A stretch of DNA of 64,000 nucleotides from Prauserella rugosa (lineage in GTDB: Bacteria; Actinomycetota; Actinomycetes; Mycobacteriales; Pseudonocardiaceae). Positions 25,360 to 35,635 of this stretch are shown here, piece after piece. The stretch spans positions 1-64,000 of the forward strand of contig NZ_JOIJ01000009.1 of NCBI RefSeq assembly GCF_000719975.1. Reading direction: 5' to 3'. The notes under the pieces were generated by a model. That model saw only the letters and a list, made by a program, of their open reading frames with translations. It was not told where the DNA came from and ran no database searches. Made by a program: the position numbers and the translations under genes. Position 1 is the first letter of the stretch; every line of letters starts with the position of its first letter.

Positions 25360-26538
25360 ATGACCACCATCACCGTGCCGGACGGCTCGCCGTTCGGGCT
25401 CGACAACCTTCCGTACGGCGTGTTCTCGACGCCCGCCGGCGGCCGCCGCGTCGGCGTGCGCGTCGGCGAGTCCGTGGTGGACCTGGCGCAGACGCTGGGC
25501 TACGACGTGTTCGCCCGGCCCTCGCTCAACCCGTTCATGGCGCAGGGCAGGGCGCGGTGGGACGAGGTGCGCGGGCGCGTGGCCGAGCTCGTCGCCGGTG
25601 ACGTGCCGGCGAGCGCGGTGCATGCGCTCCCGTCGGTGACCCTGCACCGGCCGTTCGAGGTCGCCGACTACGTCGACTTCTACGCCTCCGAACACCACGC
25701 CTCCAACGTCGGACGCATCCTGCGGCCGGACGCCGAACCGTTGTTGCCGAACTGGAAGCACCTGCCCGTCGGCTACCACGGGCGCTCGAGCACGGTGGTC
25801 GTCTCCGGCACCGAGATCACCCGTCCCTGCGGCCAGCGCAGGAGCGACGACGGCCCGGTCTTCGGCCCGTCGACGCGACTGGACATCGAGGCCGAGTTGG
25901 GATTCGTCGTCGGCACGGGCTCACCGATGGGCTCGCGCGTGTCCACCGACGAGTTCGCCGAGCACGTCTTCGGCGCGGTGCTGGTCAACGACTGGTCGGC
26001 CCGCGACATCCAGGCGTGGGAGTACCAGCCGCTCGGCCCGAACCTGGGCAAGAGCTTCGCCACGTCCGTCTCCGCCTGGGTGGTGCCGCTGCAGGCGCTC
26101 GAGGCCGCGCGCGTGCCGGGGCCGGTGCAGGACCCCGAGGTGCTGCCGTACCTGAAGGAGACCCAGGACTGGGGCCTGGACATCGACCTCGAGATCCGGT
26201 GGAACGGGCACGTCGTGTCGCGTCCGGGCTACCGGCAGATGTACTGGTCGCCTGCGCAGATGCTGGCGCACATGACCGTCAACGGCGCCGCGGCCAGCAC
26301 CGGCGATCTCTACGCCTCGGGCACCGTCTCCGGGCCCGGTCCCGACGAGCGCGGTGCCCTCATCGAGGTGACCTGGGGCGGGCGGCATCCCGTCGACGTC
26401 GGCGGCCGCCCGAGCACGTTCCTGGAGGACGGGGACGAGGTCGTCATCGGCGCGACGGCCCCCGGCGCCTCCGGTGGACGCATCGGCTTCGGCGAGGTCG
26501 CCGGCCGCATCGCACCGGCCGTCGAACCGGGACCCTGA
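25360..26538 (+). CDS. fahA: fumarylacetoacetase
   Basis: 392 residues from the ATG at 25360 (ggggaaggag upstream); the frame is open further upstream but without similarity. It hydrolyses fumarylacetoacetate to fumarate and acetoacetate, the last step of tyrosine breakdown. Characteristic motifs are the N-terminal SPFGLDNLPYGVFST, ADYVDFYASEHHASNVG (metal Asp and catalytic His), LPVGYHGRSSTVVVSG, EAELGFVVGTG, VLVNDWSARDIQAWEYQPLG, and STFLEDGDEVVI. The length fits the family. It forms an operon with hmgA under MarR control. Confidence 0.96.
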   Translation: MTTITVPDGSPFGLDNLPYGVFSTPAGGRRVGVRVGESVVDLAQTLGYDVFARPSLNPFMAQGRARWDEVRGRVAELVAGDVPASAVHALPSVTLHRPFEVADYVDFYASEHHASNVGRILRPDAEPLLPNWKHLPVGYHGRSSTVVVSGTEITRPCGQRRSDDGPVFGPSTRLDIEAELGFVVGTGSPMGSRVSTDEFAEHVFGAVLVNDWSARDIQAWEYQPLGPNLGKSFATSVSAWVVPLQALEAARVPGPVQDPEVLPYLKETQDWGLDIDLEIRWNGHVVSRPGYRQMYWSPAQMLAHMTVNGAAASTGDLYASGTVSGPGPDERGALIEVTWGGRHPVDVGGRPSTFLEDGDEVVIGATAPGASGGRIGFGEVAGRIAPAVEPGP

Positions 26539-26553
26539 GCCCAGCACGCGAAC

Positions 26554-26631
26554 GCAGCACCGGAACGCAGCACCGGAACGCAGCACCGGAACGCAGCACC
26601 GGAACGCAGCACCGGAACGCAGCACCGGAAC
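26554..26631. repeat. 13-bp tandem repeat, six copies, downstream of fahA
   Basis: Six perfect tandem copies of gcagcaccggaac start 16 bp after the fahA stop, preceded by one degenerate copy. A 13-bp unit cannot be coding in a stable frame. There are no unique spacers, so it is not a CRISPR array. The rest of the 553-bp spacer to 27091 holds a palindrome near 26812 and no supported gene. Confidence 0.95.
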
Positions 26632-26811
26632 CCGGGCCCGCGGCCGGTCACACCGTGAATGCCGTCCCCACCGCCGGGAACGGACCCCAACCTCAATCCG
26701 AGCCGACGCGCAACTCGGCGGGCCCGTCGCGCCACCACCCCATCGCGCCTCTCGTGGGCCGCGATGTTGACGGCGTGTGTCCGCGTGGACCAGGGGATCG
26801 CCGAGTTGGCA

Positions 26812-26825
26812 GTGATAGATATCAC
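26812..26825. promoter_or_regulatory. perfect GTGATA/TATCAC palindrome
   Basis: GTGATA-GA-TATCAC lies about 270 bp upstream of the acyltransferase start. It resembles generic GntR/TetR-type operators, but no regulator gene is adjacent. Confidence 0.4.
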
Positions 26826-27091
26826 ACCCTGTGCGGCGGTGTTGCAGGAGGTGACGTCCGCCGTGTGGGCCCTGGTGGGTGCCGTTGTGGGTGCGGCCGT
26901 CGGCCGCGGTGCAGAAGTGTGCTCTGACCTGCAATTTCTCCCGCCCGACCGGGTGTCCGCGGGGCCGCGTGGACGTCCGCATCCGAGCCGGATGGGCGAA
27001 TTCTGCGTCACAGTGCAAGGATGTGGTGGAAACCACCCGAATGCGGGTTGGCATGATGGTGCGCCGGTCAGGGAAGAGAGTGAGGTTCGCC

Positions 27092-29128
27092 GTGACGCAG
27101 TCGCCGGCAGCACCGCCGCAGGTGTCGGCAACGGCATCAGCAGCACCGGGCAAACCCCGGTTCCGCCCCGAGCTTCAGGGCCTGCGCGCCCTCGCGTGTC
27201 TGCTGGTGGTCGTCTACCACGTGTGGCTGGACAGAGTGTCCGGTGGCGTGGACGTGTTCTTCTTCGTCACCGGCTTCCTCATCACGGGCCAGCTCTACCG
27301 GGCGAGCGCCCGGGGGCGGATCAAGTTCCGTCCCACGTGGGGCCGGATCATCAAACGGCTCCTTCCCGCGATGGCGACGGTGCTGGTGGGCGTGGTCATC
27401 GCCTCCTACTTCCTGCTGTCGGAGGGCCGCTGGGAGCAGACGATCGGCGAGGTCGTGGCCTCGGCGCTGTTCTTCGAGAACTGGCAGCTGGCCGCCCAGC
27501 AGGCCGACTACTTCGCCCAGAACGACCAGGCCAGCGTGCTGCAGCACTTCTGGTCGCTGTCCATCCAGGGCCAGTTCTATCTGGTGTGGCCGCTGGTGAT
27601 CGGCGCCTTCGTGTTCGTGGCCAAGCGGTTCCGGTGGGACCTGCGGCGTTCGCTGCTGGTCCTCCTGTCGGTGCTGTTCGTGGCCTCCCTGGCGTACTCG
27701 GTCTACCTGACGGCGGCCGACCAGCAGTTCGCCTACTTCATGTCGCTGACCCGGGTGTGGGAGTTCGCGCTCGGTGGTCTGGTCGGCCTGGCGATCGACG
27801 CGATCGTCGCGCCGCGTGGCCTGCGGATCGTGCTCGGCTGGCTCGGCGTCGCCGGTCTCGTGTCGTGTGGTCTGGTGTTGCAGGTCGGCACGATGTTCCC
27901 CGGCTACGTGGCCCTGTGGCCCGTGCTCTCCGCGGCGTTCGTGCTCGTGGCCGGGCAGACGGGCACCGTGTTCGGCGCCGACCGGTTCCTGTCCTCGCGC
28001 CCGCTGAAGTATCTGGGCGACATCAGCTTCTCGCTGTACCTGTGGCACTGGCCGGTGCTGCTGTTCTACTTGATGGCGCGCGACCAGGCCACGGTCGGCT
28101 GGCGAGGCGGTGCGGCCATCATCGCCGCCTCGCTCGTGCTGGCGATGCTCACGTACCACCTGGTCGAGGAGCCGGTGCGGCGCGCGAAGGTCGACGTGCG
28201 CAGTGACTGGGGCTCCTACCGCATCGGCGCGGCGACGCTGGCCGTGGTGCTCGCGGTGGCCGGTGCCTGGCAGCTGACGGCGGTCCAGAAGGCCAACTTC
28301 GTCCCCAAGGAGGACGACCCGAGGCATCCCGGTGCCGCGGTGCTCGAGCCGGGCGGACCGCAGGCCGCGGCCGACGCCGACCCGATCCCGCCGTACGCCG
28401 CGTTGCCGAAGCAGTTCGACAACTTCACCGAGCAGGAGTGCCGCAAGTCGGACAAGAACGAGATCGTCGTCATCTGCACCGACGGGGTCACCGACAACCC
28501 GTCGCGGCGCATCGTCGTCGCGGGCGACTCGCACTCCCAGCAGTTCAACGCGGCGCTGCGCCCCGCGGCGAAGAAGGCCGGATGGCAGATCATCTCGATG
28601 GGCCGCGGCGGATGCCCGCTGACGACCGACTCGCCCAACAACCCCGAGTGCACGGCGTGGAACGAGACCGTCATGCAGGAGATCCTCGAGATCAAGCCGG
28701 ACGCGGTCTTCACGATCGGCTCGCGTGACGCGCACCCGCAGCGGCAGGAGATCACGCCCGAGGGCTACGTCGAACAGTGGCGCACGTTGAGCGAGGCCGG
28801 GATCCCGGTGATCGCCGCCAGGGACAACCCGCGCTACGGCCGCTCGCTCGCGGACTGCGCCGAGAAGCACGGTGTGGACGACCCGTCGTGCTCGGTGCCG
28901 CGGGACAAGGTCTACGGCCCCGTCCCGCCGTACGAGCAGGTCGAGGACATGCCGCAGGGCGTGCACTTCCTCGACTTCAGCGACTACTTCTGCGAGCCCG
29001 ACGTGTGCCCGCCGATGATCGGCAACATCCTCGTGTACATGGACAACAACCACATCACGAAGACGTACATGAAGACGTTGGCGCCGATGGTGCAGCGGGA
29101 GCTGTCGGCGATCCTCGACGGGGTCTGA
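27092..29128 (+). CDS. acyltransferase-3 / SGNH fusion membrane protein (OafA-like O-acetyltransferase)
   Basis: About 678 residues from the GTG at 27092 (gtgagg ahead); starts at 27080 or 27053 are possible. The N-terminal part (about 20-390) is an Acyl_transf_3 domain with about ten membrane helices: FRPELQGLRALACLLVVVYH with the active-site His, GGVDVFFFVTGFLITGQL, FWSLSIQGQFYLVWPL, GDISFSLYLWHWPVL. A linker leads to a C-terminal SGNH hydrolase-like domain (about 450-678) with block I GDSHSQQF and the late Asp-x-x-His in DNNHIT. It likely O-acetylates a cell-surface glycan: acetyl-CoA inside, transfer outside. The target glycan is unknown. Confidence 0.92.
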   Translation: MTQSPAAPPQVSATASAAPGKPRFRPELQGLRALACLLVVVYHVWLDRVSGGVDVFFFVTGFLITGQLYRASARGRIKFRPTWGRIIKRLLPAMATVLVGVVIASYFLLSEGRWEQTIGEVVASALFFENWQLAAQQADYFAQNDQASVLQHFWSLSIQGQFYLVWPLVIGAFVFVAKRFRWDLRRSLLVLLSVLFVASLAYSVYLTAADQQFAYFMSLTRVWEFALGGLVGLAIDAIVAPRGLRIVLGWLGVAGLVSCGLVLQVGTMFPGYVALWPVLSAAFVLVAGQTGTVFGADRFLSSRPLKYLGDISFSLYLWHWPVLLFYLMARDQATVGWRGGAAIIAASLVLAMLTYHLVEEPVRRAKVDVRSDWGSYRIGAATLAVVLAVAGAWQLTAVQKANFVPKEDDPRHPGAAVLEPGGPQAAADADPIPPYAALPKQFDNFTEQECRKSDKNEIVVICTDGVTDNPSRRIVVAGDSHSQQFNAALRPAAKKAGWQIISMGRGGCPLTTDSPNNPECTAWNETVMQEILEIKPDAVFTIGSRDAHPQRQEITPEGYVEQWRTLSEAGIPVIAARDNPRYGRSLADCAEKHGVDDPSCSVPRDKVYGPVPPYEQVEDMPQGVHFLDFSDYFCEPDVCPPMIGNILVYMDNNHITKTYMKTLAPMVQRELSAILDGV

Positions 29129-29181
29129 CGGCCCGGAGGCGGCGGTCCCGCGGGGCATCGCCGCCAGGCCCGGACGAGAAG

Positions 29182-29215
29182 GCGGGGCCGGTCGCAGCCG
29201 AGCGACCGGCCCCGC
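29182..29215. terminator. hairpin terminator after the acyltransferase
   Basis: Perfect 14-bp arms gcggggccggtcgc (29182-29195) and gcgaccggccccgc (29202-29215) with a 6-base loop, followed by a short pyrimidine-rich stretch. It separates convergent genes. Confidence 0.88.
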
Positions 29216-29268
29216 TCCGTCTTCGCAGGACGTGTTCGCAGGACGTTTTCGTAGGACAGGCGGCGGGC

Positions 29269-29472
29269 CTACTCGCCCTTGCGGGTCTTCGCGCGCTGGT
29301 AGAAGTACGCCGCCCAGAAGCCGACCGCCGCCAGCACCATGATCACGGCGAAGATCCACATGCCGAGGTTCGTGTCGGGCTCGGTGAACATGAGCACGAC
29401 GAAGGCGACCGACAGCACGGTCAGCGCGACCATGCCGCGGACGACGTTGCGGGGGATCTCGATGTCGGCCAT
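29269..29472 (-). CDS. small two-helix membrane protein, unknown function
   Basis: 67 residues from the ATG at 29472 (an aggatgtcggac context places the ribosome site correctly; an ATG nine bases earlier is possible). Two membrane helices at about 11-30 and 36-57 (NLGMWIFAVIMVLAAVGFWA) are followed by a basic tail QRAKTRKGE. It is a typical small actinobacterial membrane protein; no function can be given. It lies 64 bp upstream of the racemase gene on the same strand side. Confidence 0.8.
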   Translation of the reverse strand: MADIEIPRNVVRGMVALTVLSVAFVVLMFTEPDTNLGMWIFAVIMVLAAVGFWAAYFYQRAKTRKGE

Positions 29473-29535
29473 GTCCGACATCCTGTCAAGCGGCGGCCGT
29501 CCACGCGGCGCCGGGCCGGGACCGTTTCGGGCGGT

Positions 29536-30630
29536 TCACACGCCCCAGTCGGCGGCCACGGCCGCGTTGTCGCCTCCCGGCGTGCGCGGAGCCGACGGCG
29601 TGTCCGGCACCGTGCGGGAGAACCGCGGAGCGGGGCCGGGCTGGACGACCCCGTCGATCTCGAGGAACGTCTGCCTGGCCGCGACGTGCGGGTGGTCGGC
29701 GACCTCGTCCCACGTCAGCACCGGCGTGACGCAGGCGTCCCTGTCCTCGAACACGGCGGCCCACTCGTCCCGGGTGCGGCCGGCGAACAGCTGGGTGAAC
29801 CGCGCGCGCAGCACCGGCCATCCGGACCGGTCGTTCTGGTCGGGCAGGTCCTCACCGGAGAGGCCGAGCCCCTCCAGCAGCTGGGCGTAGAACTGCGGTT
29901 CGAGCGCTCCGACCGCCACGTAGCGGCCGTCGGAGCAGACGTAGGTGTCGTAGAACGGTGCGCCGGAGTCGAGGAGATTGCCCGCGCGCTCCGACGACCA
30001 CGAGCCGATCCCGCGCAGCGCCCACATCATCTGGGCCAGCACGCTCGCACCGTCCACCATCGCGGCGTCGACGACCTGCCCCGCGCCGGAACGCTCGCGC
30101 TCCCACAGCGCCGACAGCACGCCGGTGAGCAGGAACATCGAGCCGCCGCCGTAGTCGCCGACCAGGTTGAGCGGCGGCGCGGGAGGGGTGTCGGCCCTGC
30201 CCATGGCGTGGAGCGTGCCGGTGAGCCCGATGTAGTTGATGTCGTGGCCCGCGCGTGCGGCCAGCGGGCCGTCCTGGCCCCAGCCGGTCATGCGGCCGTA
30301 GACGAGGCGGGGATTGACGTTCTCGCAGTCGGCCGGGCCCACGCCCAGCCGTTCGGCGACTCCGGGCCGGAACCCTTCGAGGACCACGTCGGCCTTGGCG
30401 GCCAGGTCGAGGACGAACCGCGTGCCCTCCTCCGATTTGAGGTCGGCCGAGACGGACCGCTTGCCGCGCATCAGGTGGTCGGTCTTGCCGTTCTGGATGT
30501 CCAGTGCACCCGACGGGCGTTCGACCCGCACCACGTCGGCGCCGAGGTCGGCCAGGATCATGCCCGCGTGCGGCACCGGGCCGATGGCGGGCAGTTCCAC
30601 GACTTTCAGGCCGCTGAGTGGTCCAGGCAC
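29536..30630 (-). CDS. mcr: alpha-methylacyl-CoA racemase (CaiB/BaiF CoA-transferase family III)
   Basis: 364 residues from the GTG at 30630 (gaggtgaccgacac upstream). The catalytic residues of mycobacterial MCR (His126, Asp156, Glu241) are all present with the same spacing: His129 in [11 protein letters not shown], Asp159 in LVGDYGGGS and Glu244 in [10 protein letters not shown]. This strongly favours racemase over CoA-transferase. It epimerises (R)/(S)-2-methylacyl-CoA so that branched-chain or sterol-side-chain acyl-CoAs can enter beta-oxidation. It diverges from an operon of a flavoprotein and an SDR, and belongs to a wider acyl-CoA gene group. Confidence 0.92.
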   Translation of the reverse strand: MPGPLSGLKVVELPAIGPVPHAGMILADLGADVVRVERPSGALDIQNGKTDHLMRGKRSVSADLKSEEGTRFVLDLAAKADVVLEGFRPGVAERLGVGPADCENVNPRLVYGRMTGWGQDGPLAARAGHDINYIGLTGTLHAMGRADTPPAPPLNLVGDYGGGSMFLLTGVLSALWERERSGAGQVVDAAMVDGASVLAQMMWALRGIGSWSSERAGNLLDSGAPFYDTYVCSDGRYVAVGALEPQFYAQLLEGLGLSGEDLPDQNDRSGWPVLRARFTQLFAGRTRDEWAAVFEDRDACVTPVLTWDEVADHPHVAARQTFLEIDGVVQPGPAPRFSRTVPDTPSAPRTPGGDNAAVAADWGV

Positions 30631-30678
30631 GTGTCGGTCACCTCGATGTCCGTCGGTCGGTAGCGAGTCGATTGCGGT

Positions 30679-30759
30679 TGTCGGTGCGGGAGCGGCTGTG
30701 GGGGAACGTTGTCCGTTGGGGGTGTCGGTGCGGGTGTCGGTGCGGGAGTGTCGGTGCGG
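30679..30759. repeat. 12-bp direct repeats upstream of mcr
   Basis: Four copies of tgtcggtgcgg(g) at 30679, 30723, 30735 and 30749, two of them in tandem. They lie 49-129 bp upstream of the racemase start, inside the 392-bp divergent spacer 30631-31022, which holds no gene. Confidence 0.7.
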
Positions 30760-30894
30760 CTGCCACGCTAGCGCGGCGCAGGCCGCTGCGGGACGCGGAC
30801 AGGCCTGCCGTGTCGACGATCGAGGGTGTGGCGTCCGTGCGGGGGAGATGTAGGTCACGGACGGGTCGGCGGATCGGGCGTTACGCTGCGCGGT

Positions 30895-31997
<1,103 letters not shown>

Positions 31998-32086
31998 GCC
32001 CGCCACGGCTTCCGCCCCGGACACCGGACGCGGGATCGCCCGGGGCTCCCCACTCGAAGGCGTCTGACACGAAGGAGTGTGCACAC

Positions 32087-32848
32087 ATGGACATCGCAGG
32101 CTCGGTCGCACTGGTGACCGGTGGCGCGTCGGGTCTCGGCCTGGCCACCGTGCGCGAACTGCACGGCCAGGGCGCGAAGGTCGTCATCCTCGACCTGCCG
32201 TCGTCGGACGGTGCGGCGGTGGCCGACGAACTCGGTGACCGCGCCGTGTTCGCGCCTGGCGATGTGACCAGCGAGGAGGACGTCACCGCGGCCCTGGACG
32301 CGGCCGGCCGACTCGGCCCGTTGCGCATCACGGTCAACTGTGCGGGCATCGGCAACGCGATCAAGACGGTGTCGAAGAAGGGCGCGTTCCCGCTCGCCGA
32401 CTTCACCAAGGTGCTGAACGTCAACCTGATCGGCACGTTCAACGTCATCCGCCTCGCCGCTGAGCGCATGCAGCAGGCCGAGGAGGTCGGCGAGGAGCGC
32501 GGCGTCATCATCAACACCGCATCGGTGGCCGCGTTCGACGGTCAGATCGGCCAGGCCGCCTACTCGGCGTCGAAGGGCGGCATCGTCGGCATGACACTGC
32601 CCATCGCCCGCGACCTGGCCAGCCTGAAGATCCGCGTGGTCACGATCGCCCCCGGCCTGTTCCAGACGCCGCTGTTCGCCGGCCTTCCGGAGGACGCCGT
32701 CGCCTCACTGGGCGCGCAGGTGCCGCACCCGTCGCGGCTCGGTGACCCGAGCGAGTACGGCTCGTTGGCCCGGCACATCGTGGAGAACCCGATGCTCAAC
32801 GGCGAGACGATCCGCCTCGACGGCGCGATCCGCATGGCGCCGCGCTGA
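32087..32848 (+). CDS. short-chain dehydrogenase, 3-hydroxyacyl-CoA dehydrogenase type-2-like
   Basis: 253 residues. It has the SDR cofactor motif [21 protein letters not shown], catalytic Ser in [11 protein letters not shown], and YSASKGG (Tyr-x3-Lys). The overall pattern ([69 protein letters not shown]) is that of HSD17B10/type-II 3-hydroxyacyl-CoA dehydrogenases, which oxidise 3-hydroxyacyl-CoA, especially 2-methyl-branched ones, with NAD. This fits the methylacyl-CoA racemase nearby. A gaaggag ribosome site precedes the start. Confidence 0.9.
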   Translation: MDIAGSVALVTGGASGLGLATVRELHGQGAKVVILDLPSSDGAAVADELGDRAVFAPGDVTSEEDVTAALDAAGRLGPLRITVNCAGIGNAIKTVSKKGAFPLADFTKVLNVNLIGTFNVIRLAAERMQQAEEVGEERGVIINTASVAAFDGQIGQAAYSASKGGIVGMTLPIARDLASLKIRVVTIAPGLFQTPLFAGLPEDAVASLGAQVPHPSRLGDPSEYGSLARHIVENPMLNGETIRLDGAIRMAPR

Positions 32849-32876
32849 GCCGCGTCCACCACGGCGTCGAGGCGGA

Positions 32877-34082
32877 TCACAGGCCCCCGCGGGTCACCAG
32901 CTGGCGCGCGATGACGCCCTTCTGGATCTCGTTGGTGCCCTCGCCGACGATCATCAGCGGGGCGTCGCGGAAATAGCGTTCGACATCGAACTCGGTGGAG
33001 TAGCCGTACCCGCCGTGCACCCGAACGGCGGCGAGCGCGACCTCCATGGCCGTCTCCGAGCAGAACAGCTTGGCCATGCCGGCCTCCATGTCCGAGCGTT
33101 GCCCGGAGTCGTAGCGGCGGGCGGCGTGCAGCAGCAGCTGCCGTGCGGCGGTGAGTTTCGTGCCCATGTCGGCCAGGTGGTTGCCCACGGACTGGTGTTT
33201 CCAGATCGGCACGCCGAACGACTCGCGCTCCTGGGCGTACCGCAGTGCGTCGTCGAACGCGGCGCGGGCCACGCCGGTCGCGCGGGCAGCCACCTGGATA
33301 CGGCCGATCTCCAGTCCACGCATCATCTGGCTGAAACCCCGGCCCTCGACCCCGCCGAGGAGCGCGTCGGCGGGCACCCGGCAGTCGTCGAACGACAGCT
33401 CGCAGCTCTCGACGCCCTTGTAGCCGAGCTTCGGCAGGTCCCGCGAGACCGTGAAGCCGGGGCCCTTCTCCACGAGCAGCACGCTGATGCCCCGGTGCGG
33501 CGGGTCGGCGGCGGGGTCGGTCTTGCACAGCACGGCCACCAGTCCGGCCCGGCGGGCGTTGGTGATCCAGGTCTTCGATCCGTTGAGGACGTAGCCGCCG
33601 GGCGCGCCGCCGCGGCTCTCACCGCCGTCACCGCTGTCACCGCTGCCGCGCACGGGGGTGGCGACCGTGCGCAGGTTCTGCAGGTCCGACCCGCCGCCCG
33701 GCTCGGTCAGCGCCATCGTGGCGCGTAGTTGCCCGGTGGCCAGGCGCGGCAGGTACCGCTGTTTCTGCTCGTCGGTGCCGTAGTCGGTGATGAGCTTGGC
33801 CACGACGGTGTGCCCGCCCATGGCCCCGGCCAGACTCATCCAGCCCCGCGCGAGTTCCTCGGTCACGAGGGCGTAGCACGGGGTGGAGACCCGGACCTCG
33901 CCGTAGGGCTCGGGGATCGCCAGTCCGAAGATGCCGAGCCGTTTCATCTCCTCGATGAGCGTCTCGGGGTAGGTGTTCTCGTGCTCGAGATCGCGCGCCA
34001 CGGGCCGAACGTCCCGGTCCACGAAATCACGCACGGTGTCCACAATGGCCTGTTCCTCGGGGTCGAGCACCGTGTCGGTCAT
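32877..34082 (-). CDS. acyl-CoA dehydrogenase
   Basis: 401 residues from the ATG at 34082 (caggagcg 8 bp upstream; ATG 34088 also possible). The three-domain ACAD fold is evident: DTVLDPEEQAIVDTVRDFVD, FAD/substrate motifs RATMALTEPGGGSDLQN and GSKTWITNARRAGL, then GFSQMMRGLEIGRIQVAARA and the C-terminal VHGGYGYSTEFDVERYFRDA. Within a short insertion (about 153-168) the sequence RGSGDSGDGGESRGGAPGG is low complexity. A catalytic Glu is expected in the GTNEIQKGVIARQL region. It performs the first FAD-dependent alpha,beta-dehydrogenation of an acyl-CoA. The MaoC-like hydratase gene lies 37 bp upstream in the same operon. Confidence 0.92.
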   Translation of the reverse strand: MTDTVLDPEEQAIVDTVRDFVDRDVRPVARDLEHENTYPETLIEEMKRLGIFGLAIPEPYGEVRVSTPCYALVTEELARGWMSLAGAMGGHTVVAKLITDYGTDEQKQRYLPRLATGQLRATMALTEPGGGSDLQNLRTVATPVRGSGDSGDGGESRGGAPGGYVLNGSKTWITNARRAGLVAVLCKTDPAADPPHRGISVLLVEKGPGFTVSRDLPKLGYKGVESCELSFDDCRVPADALLGGVEGRGFSQMMRGLEIGRIQVAARATGVARAAFDDALRYAQERESFGVPIWKHQSVGNHLADMGTKLTAARQLLLHAARRYDSGQRSDMEAGMAKLFCSETAMEVALAAVRVHGGYGYSTEFDVERYFRDAPLMIVGEGTNEIQKGVIARQLVTRGGL

Positions 34083-34119
34083 GCTCATCGCTCCTGGGTG
34101 CGGATCGTGGGGACGGGGG

Positions 34120-35019
34120 TCAGTGGGCGAAGTGGACGTCGGCGACCGCATGCCGCTCGTCGGCGGCGCTCGCCACGGTCATCGCAGCCGTGTCGGCGGT
34201 GTCCGTTGCCGGGCCTCCGCGGACGACGACGGGCATGCCGCTGAACACCGGGCGCCGGAGCCGGAAGGTGACTCCGGTGACCGGTCGGGGGTCGGCGCGG
34301 CGGGCGGTCTCGGTCATGAACAGCACGAGCAGTGGTCCGTGCACGACGAGGTCGGGATAGCCCTCCACGTCGCGCGCATAGGCCTGGTCGTAGTGGATCC
34401 GGTGGGAGTTGGCGGTCAACGCGCTGAACCGGAACAACGTGACCGGAGAGGTGTCGGGCACGAGCCGCCACGCCGGGTCGGTCCCGGGCTCGTCGGACAG
34501 GGATTCGTCGGACGGGGGTTCGGTGGGTACGGGGGCGTGTCGGCGGGTCTGTGCGGAGGTGGTGTCGTCGCCGGACCGGTAGACGTAGTCGATGTCCTCG
34601 ACGACGCGGTCGATGCCGTGCTGGCTCCAGGTGCTGCGGACGGTCACGAACGCGAGCTCACCGCTGGTACCCGTCTTGACCGTGCAGTCGGTGACCTCGG
34701 AGGTGCGCCGCACCGGGGCGCCGATCTCCAGGGCGCCGTCGAAACGCACGCGCCCTCCGGCGAACATGCGCCTGCGGTCGGGGATGGGCGGCAGGAACCG
34801 GCCGTGTGCGGGGTGGCCGTCGGGGCCGAGTTCGCCGCGCGCGGGCCATTCGAGCAGCTGCAGCCAGTGCCAGAGTGGGGGAAGTCGGTCGGTGTCGGAG
34901 GGCGTGGTGGGTGGCAGGTCGAGTACGGCCGCCAGGGCTGCGACGGGTTCGGCGGCGATCACCCCCGTGTCCTGCACGGGGTCGGGGGTCCAGCCGTCGA
35001 GGTGATCCTGCAGTGCCAC
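34120..35019 (-). CDS. MaoC-like / FAS1-like hydratase, mesaconyl-C4-CoA-hydratase type
   Basis: 299 residues from a GTG start with gaggaaccgaac upstream. A double hot-dog protein: the first half (about 1-150) contains LPPLWHWLQLLEWPARGELGPDGH and RMFAGGRVRF, the second the hydratase motif FSALTANSHRIHYDQAYA followed by YPDLVVHGPL. This is the signature of the HTD2/mesaconyl-C4-CoA hydratase family acting on enoyl-CoA or enoyl-ACP. A Thr/Asp/Ser-rich linker (about 150-175) joins the halves. With the ACAD just downstream it could catalyse dehydrogenation followed by hydration. The substrate is unknown, perhaps branched or dicarboxylic acyl-CoA. Confidence 0.85.
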   Translation of the reverse strand: MALQDHLDGWTPDPVQDTGVIAAEPVAALAAVLDLPPTTPSDTDRLPPLWHWLQLLEWPARGELGPDGHPAHGRFLPPIPDRRRMFAGGRVRFDGALEIGAPVRRTSEVTDCTVKTGTSGELAFVTVRSTWSQHGIDRVVEDIDYVYRSGDDTTSAQTRRHAPVPTEPPSDESLSDEPGTDPAWRLVPDTSPVTLFRFSALTANSHRIHYDQAYARDVEGYPDLVVHGPLLVLFMTETARRADPRPVTGVTFRLRRPVFSGMPVVVRGGPATDTADTAAMTVASAADERHAVADVHFAH

Positions 35020-35635
35020 GTTCGGTTCCTCGCTCGCGGTCTCGGGTGGTGCTGCTCGCCGCCGCAGGGGACCGGCGCGGACGAAGCCACGCTGATCTCC
35101 GGTGATCGATGGCCGGGCAGGATCCCATAATGCATGTATTCTATAGAATCCGGCAAGCAGGTTCGCGTTGCCGTTGTCGCTCTTCGCCGTTTCGCGCTGT
35201 CTTGCCCGTTCGTGTTGTCTTCGCCGTACGCGATGCGGGCGTCCGCCCGCGCGTGGTCCGCCGAACGGTGGACCACCGATTCCGTCCGGCTCGCCGATCG
35301 GGTACCGAGGATCGGTATGGGTTCACGCGACAGCCGTGCTCCCACGGTGCACGACGACAACGTCCCACGGGGCACGACGACAACACGGTCCCGGACTCCC
35401 GGTGGAATCGAGGTGGTGCGCGACGAACGGGCGTCGCCGCGGACACGTCCGTGGTGCGAGCCCACGTGACCGGCGGCCGCAGCGCGCAGGCGGTGACCCC
35501 CTGAGCCAACCCCTGAACCGAACTCCCCGAACCAACTCCCTGAACCGAGCACGACCCGACGACGTGTCTGCTCCCGGAGACGGCCACCGTGCCGCGTCCG
35601 GGTGCGGGAAACCCGCATGACAGTGGAGGACAGCG
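35020..35635. other. 616-bp non-coding spacer with repeats
   Basis: No credible gene is seen on either strand; the frames present have arginine/proline-rich shadow composition. It contains the AT-rich GntR-type palindrome at 35138 near the maoC-like start and a set of degenerate repeats (tgaaccgaactc-like, about 35500-35550) ahead of the metallohydrolase gene. Confidence 0.6.
35138..35149. promoter_or_regulatory. ATTCTATAGAAT palindrome, probable GntR/FadR-type operator
   Basis: A perfect 12-bp palindrome in an AT-rich island, 119 bp upstream of the maoC-like gene and 487 bp upstream of the metallohydrolase gene. FCD-type GntR regulators often bind such A/T-TCTATAGA-like sites, and a gene for one lies at 36954. 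Confidence 0.6.

Noticed and set aside
26554..26631. Possible CRISPR array
   Set aside because: The 13-bp units are directly adjacent with no spacers, and no cas genes are present.
27137..29359. 740-codon open frame antisense to the acyltransferase
   Set aside because: Shadow frame; the plus strand has the acyltransferase-3 and SGNH motifs.
35168..35620. Possible gene of 150 codons upstream of the lactonase-fold gene
   Set aside because: The translation is Arg/Pro/Gly-rich and lacks the third-position pattern of true genes here; it is treated as non-coding.
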